From CAYRHJ01 sp964424105 (GTDB taxonomy: Bacteria; Planctomycetota; Phycisphaerae; UBA1845), in assembly GCA_964424105.1 (NCBI GenBank), contig CAYRHJ010000017.1, forward strand, positions 1 to 59,994: 59,994 nucleotides of DNA, in the 5' to 3' direction. The notes beneath the pieces are model-generated. The model had not been told where the DNA came from, made no database searches, and worked only from the letters and a program-made list of their open reading frames with translations. The translations under genes and the position numbers were made by a program. Of this stretch, positions 43,033-50,198 are shown one piece after another. The stretch's first letter is position 1. Every line of letters starts with the position of its first letter.

Positions 43033-43785
43033 TCACATGTGCAATCCGCCGTCCACCGACAAGACCTGTCCCGTGACGTATGCCGCCGCCCCGCTCGCCA
43101 GGAACGCCACCGAATCGGCGATCTCCTCCGGTTTACCAAACCGTCGCGCGGGAATCAAATCCTTGTATTGCTTCTTGATCTCTTCAGGCAAGTTGTCCGT
43201 CATGTCCGTCGTGATGAATCCCGGCGCCACCGCGTTGCAGGTGATGCTTCGCTTGGCGAATTCCTTGGCCACCGATTTTGTAAACCCGATCAAACCTGCC
43301 TTGCTGGCAGCGTAATTGGCCTGACCCGCGTTTCCGATGATACCGGAAATGCTGGTAATATTGATGATCCGCCCATACCGGGCACGGACCATGTGACGAG
43401 AAACCGCCCGCGTCAGCCAAAACGCCGATCGCAGATTCGTTGTCAACACCTCCTCAAACTGCTCGTCATCCATGGCCATCAACAGTCCGTCACGCGTGAT
43501 CCCCGCGTTGTTCACCAAAATGTCGATCCGACCATGACGCTCCGCCACACGGTCGACAAACGAATCGATCGCCGGTCGATCCGTGACGTCCAACACTTCA
43601 GGAAGAATCCGACCTTCTAATGCCAGGTCCTTCGCTTCCACCGCCAAGGCCTCCAGACGATCCTGATTGCGAGCGCAAGCCATGACCAGTCCGCCGCTAC
43701 GACTCAACGACAGGGCGATGGCTCGACCGATTCCCCGGCTCGCCCCCGTCACGATGGCCACTCGGTCCTGCAATTCGCCCATCAT
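43033..43785 (-). CDS. fabG: 3-oxoacyl-ACP reductase
   Basis: NADPH-dependent short-chain dehydrogenase reducing 3-oxoacyl-ACP, 250 residues. Rossmann motif IVTGASRGIGRAIAL, NNAG in ILVNNAGITRDGLLM, catalytic Ser in ITSISG and YAASK (Tyr-x3-Lys), then SVDGGLHM at the C-terminus, the usual FabG ending. Preceded by AAGGGATGGG. A 274-bp gap to acpP contains no gene. Confidence 0.95.
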   Translation of the reverse strand: MMGELQDRVAIVTGASRGIGRAIALSLSRSGGLVMACARNQDRLEALAVEAKDLALEGRILPEVLDVTDRPAIDSFVDRVAERHGRIDILVNNAGITRDGLLMAMDDEQFEEVLTTNLRSAFWLTRAVSRHMVRARYGRIINITSISGIIGNAGQANYAASKAGLIGFTKSVAKEFAKRSITCNAVAPGFITTDMTDNLPEEIKKQYKDLIPARRFGKPEEIADSVAFLASGAAAYVTGQVLSVDGGLHM

Positions 43786-43802
43786 CCCATCCCTTCAACC
43801 GA

Positions 43803-44756
43803 TCACGGAGCGGTCGGCGACAACGATTCCATCGCGTCCAAATCTCGCGCCGAATTAATGTTGATCACGTCTACGGAACGATCGATTTTACGCATCAAGC
43901 CCGTCAAGACCCGCCCCGGACCCAATTCCACGAACGTGCGCACGCCTTGCGCGATGATCCATTGGATGGACTCCTGCCACCGCACCGCATGCGTGACCTG
44001 ATCGGTCAGCGAAATCCGCACCGCGCTGGACCCTTCATGCGGACGCGCCGTCACGTTCGCCACCACGGGAAACTGCGGCGCGTGCATCACAACTGCCTTC
44101 AATACGTCGCCCAGTTGATCAGCGGCTGATTGCATCAACGGGGAATGAAACGCACCCGCCACTTTCAGCAACACGCCCTTCACGCCATAATTCGAAGCCC
44201 TCGCCAAGGCTCGCTCGCACGCCGACGCCGTTCCGCTGATGACGACTTGGCCGGGGCAATTGAAATTCGCCGGGACCAACACTTCCCCTTCCGACGCATC
44301 CTGGCACAATCTTTGTACGGCTTCAATTTCGCCCCCGATGATCGACACCATGGCGCTGGCCGTCGCAGTCGCAGCCGCCTGCATCAACTCCCCGCGCTTG
44401 CGGACCAGCTTGACCCCGTCCTCGAATGAAAAGACGCCCGCCGCGTACAGTGCTGTATATTCGCCCAAACTTAATCCCGCGGACCAGGCGGGCCACCCAC
44501 CAGACAACCCCCGCTCCTGTAACGCCGCCCAATAGGCCGCACTGGTCACGAAAATGGCCGGCTGCTGAACGTCCGTGCGCGTCAGCTCGGATTCCGGTCC
44601 GTCCAGGCAGATTCTTGTCAGGGACATACCCAACGCCTGGTCGGCGCGGCGATACACGTCAGTCGCGGCTGGACTGGCTTCAATCAGATCGCGCCCCATC
44701 CCCACGAACTGGGCACCCTGTCCCGGAAAAAGCGCCGACCATCGTTGCATCGTCAT
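43803..44756 (-). CDS. fabD: Malonyl-CoA:ACP transacylase
   Basis: Loads malonyl groups on ACP. 317 residues from ATG 44756, which overlaps the fabH stop (ATGA). The N-terminus ALFPGQGAQFVGMG and the nucleophile elbow GLSLGEYTALYAAG are present. The canonical elbow is G-H-S-x-G, but here the residue before Ser is Leu, not His. Catalytic His is expected in the GAFHSPLM segment, which is intact. Operon position supports the identity. Confidence 0.94.
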   Translation of the reverse strand: MTMQRWSALFPGQGAQFVGMGRDLIEASPAATDVYRRADQALGMSLTRICLDGPESELTRTDVQQPAIFVTSAAYWAALQERGLSGGWPAWSAGLSLGEYTALYAAGVFSFEDGVKLVRKRGELMQAAATATASAMVSIIGGEIEAVQRLCQDASEGEVLVPANFNCPGQVVISGTASACERALARASNYGVKGVLLKVAGAFHSPLMQSAADQLGDVLKAVVMHAPQFPVVANVTARPHEGSSAVRISLTDQVTHAVRWQESIQWIIAQGVRTFVELGPGRVLTGLMRKIDRSVDVININSARDLDAMESLSPTAP

Positions 44757-45760
44757 AATCTCGCCACGATCGTGCCCCACGTCACGCCCGCGCCAAACGC
44801 GACCATCAAGACCAGGTCGTTGGTCTTCAGGCGACCGTTTCGCCGTGCATCATCCAACGCCAGCCCGATCGATGCCGCCGACGTGTTCCCATACTCGGTG
44901 ATGTTGATGGCGACCTTTTCCGGTGGCAATTTCAATTTCGACGAAAACGATTCGATGATTCGCAGGTTGGATTGATGGGGCAGGACCATCGCCAGATCGT
45001 CCGGCGTCAGGCCCGTTTCTTTCAGCGCTTGATCGATCAGGTCCTGCATCTTGGTCACCGCCACCTTGTACAGCTCCCGACCCCGCATGCGCACAAAATG
45101 CAGCTTTTCATTGACGGTACGAATGGACGCCGGCTCCCGCGTCCCCCCCGCCGGCACCCACAGTGTTTGCCACATGCTGCCGTCGGCGCCCAGATTGGTA
45201 TACAGAAAACCGCGATTCGGATCGTCTGACGGCTCCAGGATCACAGCTCCTGCGCCATCTCCAAACAACACGCACGTCGTGCGATCTTCGTAATCACAAA
45301 ACCGAGTCAAGACTTCCGATCCGATCACCAGTGCGTGGCGATACGGACCGGATGTAATCATGTTCCCCGCGACCACCAGTCCATACATCAACCCGCTGCA
45401 TGCAGCCGACAGATCAAACGCGGGTACGTGGCGTAATCCCAATTCATTTTGCACAATGCAGGCAGTCGAGGGCAGCGGCAGGTCCGGGGTGGCCGTGCAG
45501 ACCACCAACAAATCGATTTCCGGCGGCGTCAGACCGGCGTTCTCGATCGCCCGACGCGCAGCTTCGACCGCGAGTGATGCCGTGGTTTGATTCTCCGCCG
45601 CTCGCCGCCGCTCCTTGATGCCCGTCCGCTGTGTGATCCAATCGTCAGACGTATCCAAATACCCCGCGAAATGATCGTTCGTCAGCACCGAATCCGGCGC
45701 ATACGCGCCCGTTCCGCGAATGATGACCGGCAGGATGACACGGGAGGATGTTGCCGACAT
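44753..45760 (-). CDS. fabH: Beta-ketoacyl-ACP synthase III
   Basis: Starts fatty-acid synthesis by condensing acetyl-CoA with malonyl-ACP. 335 residues if started at ATG 45760 (MSATSSRVILPVIIRGTGAY); 18 more residues are possible upstream. The active-site Cys is in DLSAACSGLMYGL, His in VLPHQSNLRII and Asn in NITEYGNTSAASI. TSDDWITQRTGIKERR is a FabH signature. No plsX lies between it and rpmF (157-bp gap). Confidence 0.95.
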   Translation of the reverse strand: MSATSSRVILPVIIRGTGAYAPDSVLTNDHFAGYLDTSDDWITQRTGIKERRRAAENQTTASLAVEAARRAIENAGLTPPEIDLLVVCTATPDLPLPSTACIVQNELGLRHVPAFDLSAACSGLMYGLVVAGNMITSGPYRHALVIGSEVLTRFCDYEDRTTCVLFGDGAGAVILEPSDDPNRGFLYTNLGADGSMWQTLWVPAGGTREPASIRTVNEKLHFVRMRGRELYKVAVTKMQDLIDQALKETGLTPDDLAMVLPHQSNLRIIESFSSKLKLPPEKVAINITEYGNTSAASIGLALDDARRNGRLKTNDLVLMVAFGAGVTWGTIVARL

Positions 45761-45917
45761 GATGGGGGAGACCGTCAACGGCTTAGATTTCGTGCCCGAG
45801 CGCTCAATCGCCATTCAGCCGCGTCGCTCAGCCTCGCCCGCGAGCCTATCGTCCCGGCGAATCCTGCTGGCGCCTTAGCCCGCCGAATGGACCGGACGCA
45901 GGCCCTACGATCCTTGA

Positions 45918-46103
45918 CTAGGACTTCTCGCCTTCGCGGGCCAGCAACAGCTTGGCGCTCGCATAGCCGCACGTACCACACGCGGCATGCGGCAGCTTCG
46001 CGTTACCGCATTTCGGGCAAGCGGCCAGATTCGGGCGACGCAACGCGTGATGCGATCGCCGTTTTCGTTTGTCACACTTCGATTTCTTCTTTGCTGGTAA
46101 CAT
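45918..46103 (-). CDS. rpmF: 50S ribosomal protein L32
   Basis: 61 residues: MLPAKKKSKCDKRKRRSHHA, then a zinc ribbon with Cys29, Cys32, Cys42 and Cys45. Typical L32 length, with the common rpmF-fab linkage, where ribosomal and lipid synthesis genes share a transcript. Three 14-bp repeats lie 27 bp upstream of the start. Confidence 0.95.
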   Translation of the reverse strand: MLPAKKKSKCDKRKRRSHHALRRPNLAACPKCGNAKLPHAACGTCGYASAKLLLAREGEKS

Positions 46104-46129
46104 GCTCTGTCGATCAAACCTGGTTCAAC

Positions 46130-46171
46130 GGACGATAAACCTTGGACGATAAACCTTGGACGATAAACCTT
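46130..46171 (-). repeat. Three exact 14-bp tandem repeats upstream of rpmF
   Basis: GGACGATAAACCTT three times in a row (46130-46143, 46144-46157, 46158-46171; on the gene strand AAGGTTTATCGTCC). A looser fourth copy (CAGGTTTGATCG) lies nearer the rpmF start. The position fits an operator or leader of the rpmF-fab transcript. The rest of the gap to 46427 shows nothing I recognise. Confidence 0.75.
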
Positions 46172-46427
46172 TCGCATCGGCGTCAATGCCGACGACCCAA
46201 ACGCGCCTGCGGGCATGGGCCGCGCCCAAACCTGAATCGTAAGGCCCCCACTCCAACGTGTCAACCCGGATGAAACACAAGCCAGGGTTTTTCCAATTTT
46301 CATCCGTCGGGTCGGATAAGGGCCGGGGCAGGCGGCGCTGCCTTCACGGGGGTTGCGTTTGCACACTTGGCGTTTGCCGCTGCTGGTAGGCTGACGAGAC
46401 TGCCATTCCTTCGGTCGGTAAGAAGAA

Positions 46428-47552
46428 TCACTCGTCCGACTCAGCCGCCTGTCGAAGCGTTAAGAACGCTTCCTTGAGGGGCTGGTTGACGGCGCTATCC
46501 GGTTCGGCCAACACGAGCGACTGATAACGGTCGAGGAAGCTGATACGAAGTCGGTGGAAAAGGTGGAGGAAGTGGCGAGCGAAACCGATGCAGTCAAGGA
46601 TGGCAATCTCCGTTCCGTTGGTTTCCTCATACATGCCTGCCGCGTATTCACGAACGTCGTTGTCGATGGCGTCGGTGGTGATGAAGATGTAGTTGTCGAT
46701 GCGCGGGTCGCATCCCACAATTTTCTGGAGAGCGCGGTCGATGTCTCCCTGTGTCACCCGCTTGGATTTCATTTCATAGACCGTTACGACGCCCTCGTCA
46801 TTGACCAGGCAAATCTCAACATCACCCATCGCCCCGCTCTGTTCATCGGCGGAAAGGTGCCCCTTCAATGGAGACGCTTTCTCTCCCAATTGTTCTTCGG
46901 CAGCCTGATAGGCCGCGGCAACGATCAGGACAGGGAGTCTACTGCTGTGCTTGCACGCGAGATGCTGTTCAAGCAACGTCACAATCCCCTCTGTGGGGAG
47001 CGGAAGCGAATCGTCGCCGTGCTTCAGCGCCGCCACAAGCCCCTGCATGCGAGCCTGTTTTTCATCACGTACCAAGATCAGGATGCGGATAGCGTCCGTG
47101 AGGACCTGCTCGGCGGATATCCTACCTTCGGCCACGTCTTCGAGGAGTTGGAGCGTATCCTTGTAGACCTGCGGAGGACGCCCGACAAGAACGGTGCTGG
47201 TGGTCAGAGTACTGTCCTGATTTCTCAGCGCCGGAGTCAGAAAGGCGGTCGTGCTATTGCACGGCAACCGGTTCGCAGAAATGAAGCCGCTCAAGTGCTG
47301 CTCATCGTATGTGCGCCCGTAGAATGAATCGCTCCCGCCTATCTGTATATAGGGCTTCCTCGAGTCAATCTCCGGGCGGTCGAGCTTCGCCAACATGCAC
47401 GACATGAGCAATCGAACGCCCGCGCGATTACCGAGGCACCGGCACACGTAGTCGATGCGCTCAAGGGCACCCTTATCTGGGACCGCCGATTTGTTGCCGA
47501 GCTTTGCCGCCTTCGCGAAGAGCGCGTCGAGTAGCTCGCGGGGCGTGGGCAT
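46428..47552 (-). CDS. SacI-family-like type II restriction endonuclease
   Basis: 374 residues starting at ATG 47552, sharing one base with the methylase stop (TGATG). The N-terminal two-thirds resemble SacI-family enzymes (SFYGRTYDEQHLSGFI, LTPALRNQDSTL). The C-terminal part has GDVEICLVN...VTVYEMKSK, a D-x(n)-E-x-K nuclease core. The predicted enzyme cuts DNA at a specific site protected by the partner methylase. Recognition sequence cannot be read from the sequence. Family assignment is from memory of SacI layout and should be checked by profile search. Confidence 0.65.
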   Translation of the reverse strand: MPTPRELLDALFAKAAKLGNKSAVPDKGALERIDYVCRCLGNRAGVRLLMSCMLAKLDRPEIDSRKPYIQIGGSDSFYGRTYDEQHLSGFISANRLPCNSTTAFLTPALRNQDSTLTTSTVLVGRPPQVYKDTLQLLEDVAEGRISAEQVLTDAIRILILVRDEKQARMQGLVAALKHGDDSLPLPTEGIVTLLEQHLACKHSSRLPVLIVAAAYQAAEEQLGEKASPLKGHLSADEQSGAMGDVEICLVNDEGVVTVYEMKSKRVTQGDIDRALQKIVGCDPRIDNYIFITTDAIDNDVREYAAGMYEETNGTEIAILDCIGFARHFLHLFHRLRISFLDRYQSLVLAEPDSAVNQPLKEAFLTLRQAAESDE

Positions 47553-48517
47553 CACTGCCACCCCCAGAGCATGTCAGCGCCCTGGTTTTTGTCCGGGTCA
47601 TAGTTGACCCACAGAACCTCGCGTCGAATGCCTTTGGTCGAGTGGTTGGTGCGTTCGGGCCCGACGATCTTCCGCCAGCCCTTCCCCGGGTACAGCTTGT
47701 TGACCAAGTCGCAATCATAGTTGGAGAAGGCGACCATTCCTCTTGCCCGGTTCAGCACCTCTGCCAACGCGCCATGCTGCTCGTCGGTCATCTCGTGCCC
47801 ATACGCCTTAGAGTCCCCGCGTGTGTTGTGAACGTACGGGGGATCGCAATAAAACAGCGTTTCCTTGGAGTCGTATAGCTCGATCACGTCAATGGCTGGG
47901 CGGTTTTCGATTTGTACTCGGACCAGCCGTTCCCCGATTTCCGGCAATGCTTCCACACCCCCAAGCCAGCGACTGACAACCCCGCTCATTCCGGCCCGAC
48001 TCGTATCTTTACAGTTTGCCCAGCGACCTAGACTCGCAGTTTGCGCGAGTCCCGTACGGACTTGGCGCGCCCTGACATAAAACCGGCGGGCGCGCTCCAA
48101 ATCGGATCGGGTGGGGTCGAGGTGGCACGCAATGGCAAACTCTTCCCGTGAGAACGGGGTTAGCCCAATCACCTCGGTCAGCTTTTCCCGTTGCTCTCTG
48201 AGGACACGGAAGAAGTTGCAGACCTCACCATCCAAGTCGTTGTAAGTCTCGATGGGCGACGGCGCGCGATTCAACAGGACCGCTCCCGAACCGGCGAACG
48301 GCTCGCAGTAGTGGTGGCACTTCGGAAGTAGCGGCAAGAGCCAATCAAGGTGAGAGTACTTCCCCCCATACCAGCCAAACACGATCAAGCGGCGCTTTGC
48401 TGAAAGCTTGGATACCGGAGGGGGTGGCGTTCGTCCGGGGCTCGGACCGCTCCTGTGACCCTTGGATGGGCCGTCAAACATCAAGTCGGGCTCGCCGCTA
48501 CTTGTATTTGTCGCCAT
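47552..48517 (-). CDS. D12-class N6-adenine DNA methyltransferase (Dam-like)
   Basis: 321 residues if started at ATG 48517; ATG 48553 is an alternative. Motifs in order: FGWYGGKYSHLDWL (Y-G-G-K, SAM region X), CEPFAGSGAVLLN (motif I), YNDLDGEVCNFFRVLRE, and the catalytic DPPY in LFYCDPPYVHNTRGD. This is the alpha-class (MTase D12) order. It immediately precedes the endonuclease gene, so together they form a type II restriction-modification pair. An N-terminal Pro/Ser-rich extension is unusual. Confidence 0.85.
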   Translation of the reverse strand: MATNTSSGEPDLMFDGPSKGHRSGPSPGRTPPPPVSKLSAKRRLIVFGWYGGKYSHLDWLLPLLPKCHHYCEPFAGSGAVLLNRAPSPIETYNDLDGEVCNFFRVLREQREKLTEVIGLTPFSREEFAIACHLDPTRSDLERARRFYVRARQVRTGLAQTASLGRWANCKDTSRAGMSGVVSRWLGGVEALPEIGERLVRVQIENRPAIDVIELYDSKETLFYCDPPYVHNTRGDSKAYGHEMTDEQHGALAEVLNRARGMVAFSNYDCDLVNKLYPGKGWRKIVGPERTNHSTKGIRREVLWVNYDPDKNQGADMLWGWQ

Positions 48518-48838
48518 GCGTTTAGTTTGTCCTAACTCAGGGGCAAAGTCCATCAGGAATGTCGATGGCGCGCTGCTCCGGCGAAGCGTATCACGCCCTT
48601 CACCATCGCGCTGACCGTCTCGCCCTACGCTGCGGACTCGCTGCCGGTGCTGACGCTTCACACGACAGTGCCCGCCCCGCAGGAGAATCCCGCCAATCGG
48701 GCACCTCTCCAAACACCTCCCACAACGAAACGCTCGTGAATAATCCGGGCTAGATCCCCTTATCGGCTCGCCACTACAAAAGACATTGAAAGACCCTGAA
48801 ACGCAAGCATCGTTGAGCGCAAAGGTCAGAATCGGACA
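48518..48838. other. Gap between the R-M pair and the PEGA lipoprotein gene
   Basis: 321 bp with no gene I can support. A 64-codon frame (48559-48753) and a second overlapping frame ending near 48738 have no family resemblance. They may be remnants of a displaced gene. Confidence 0.35.
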
Positions 48839-49333
48839 TCAAGGGCCGCTTTCATCAGGCCCCACGCCGGAAACACGGGCGGACCGTTCACGAAGTTCCA
48901 TCGCCCGCGACAATAGTGCGCTTTCCTCCGGCGGTGTCCACGGGTCCAGTACAAAATGAAAATGATGCTGATCGTGCAGTTCACCGGGCCACAACACGTC
49001 AACGAAAAAATCCGTCGGAAAGTATTGGTACAACGGCGCCTTGACAACCGCGTGCGTCCGCAGCGTCGCGTAGCCCTCCTTGCGAAGGACGACGTCATAA
49101 TCACCGTACCAGATGAAATCCCGCGAGACCGGGGTCGGACCCACTTCCTCGTCATTCAAATAGACCATGGCCCCCTGCGGATCACTGTCGATCGTCAGCG
49201 TCCGCCGCACGCAGGAAACCGAAACCGACGTCGCGACCACCGCCAACACCCAGACCACCCCACCGCTACCGTGACACATCACCGCCCCACCCAGCTTCCC
49301 CCCTCCCCTACCGTTGCCATTCCATCTTCGCAT
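48839..49333 (-). CDS. PEGA-domain lipoprotein
   Basis: 164 residues if started at ATG 49333, which shares its A with the phosphodiesterase stop (TGATG); ATG 49279 gives a shorter signal. The hydrophobic segment VVWVLAVVATSVSVSC ends in a lipobox Cys. TLTIDSDPQGAMVYLNDEEV then YDVVLRKEGY is a classic PEGA domain, a small surface or periplasmic beta module. The remainder (LYQYFPTDFFVDVLWPGELH) recurs in planctomycete PEGA lipoproteins as far as I recall. Function unknown. Confidence 0.75.
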   Translation of the reverse strand: MRRWNGNGRGGGKLGGAVMCHGSGGVVWVLAVVATSVSVSCVRRTLTIDSDPQGAMVYLNDEEVGPTPVSRDFIWYGDYDVVLRKEGYATLRTHAVVKAPLYQYFPTDFFVDVLWPGELHDQHHFHFVLDPWTPPEESALLSRAMELRERSARVSGVGPDESGP

Positions 49334-49818
49334 CACGCCAAACCTTCCAATTCGATGACTTCCGCGGACGGTCCCTCGGTATCCAGCACCGCCACCGTGC
49401 AACGCCGCTTGACCCAGCCGCAAGCTTCACCGGGATTCAATATCAATCGCCCGCCGTCGAATCGATTCACCACCTCGTGCGTATGACCCGTAACCACGAT
49501 ATCCGCACGTTGGATGTCCGCCGGTTCACACCATTCGATGAAATGATGCACTAGAATCCGTCGTCCGCCAAGCTCCAGCCACAACGGGCCGTCTGCAATC
49601 TGCGGAAGCAAACGCTTCAGACCCGCCCGTTCACCGTCGTTGTTGCCATAGGTGATATACAACGGGCCACGCCAAGCCAGAAGACGATTGGCCGCAAACG
49701 GCGAAATGATATCACCCGCATGGATGACGGCCTGCACGCCTTGCCGATCCAACACCGACAAACTCTTGTCGATGGCCGGCAATCTGTCATGCGTGTCCGA
49801 TAGCACGCCGATCAGCAT
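49333..49818 (-). CDS. YfcE/MJ0936-type metallophosphoesterase
   Basis: 161 residues, calcineurin-like fold. Metal ligands are in GVLSDTHD (7-10), HAGDII, YGNNDGE and VVTGHTHE. The length and motif order match small manganese-dependent phosphodiesterases with broad activity. It is translationally coupled to the PEGA lipoprotein downstream. The physiological substrate is unknown. Confidence 0.9.
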   Translation of the reverse strand: MLIGVLSDTHDRLPAIDKSLSVLDRQGVQAVIHAGDIISPFAANRLLAWRGPLYITYGNNDGERAGLKRLLPQIADGPLWLELGGRRILVHHFIEWCEPADIQRADIVVTGHTHEVVNRFDGGRLILNPGEACGWVKRRCTVAVLDTEGPSAEVIELEGLA

Positions 49819-50198
49819 GTTCCACCCATGGTCACCATGTCCTGTTCATAAACCGGTATCAATTCGTTGAACAGGTCGACGCACACCGGATGAAAAAGTA
49901 CGCCTAACAGTTTCAGAGCCCCGACCCTCAGGGAGCGGTCCTCGCCCCGGATGCATCCGACCCGCGACATCGTCTTGGCCGACTCGCGACCGCCAGCATG
50001 CGTCATTCCGGCGAACGCCGGAATCCAGAGTCTGTGGGTTTCACCCGCCTCTTTCCGACCCCCGACCGTCAGGGAGCGGTCATACTGCCCGTTCAAGGGG
50101 CAGGTCGGCCATCGTGTTCGGTGATCCAAATGCCTACACTTGCCTGAACGATTCAGCCTGTTCAATCGTAGCGCCGGTGCTCGCATCTGCCCGTTTCG
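49819..50198. repeat. Intergenic repeats (classes D and F)
   Basis: A class D palindrome (GTCATTCCGGC-GAAC-GCCGGAATCC) lies at 50002-50026. Class F hairpins in the reverse orientation lie at 49923-49940 and 50064-50081 (GACCG-TCAGGGAG-CGGTC). No gene is supported in these 380 bp. Confidence 0.65.
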
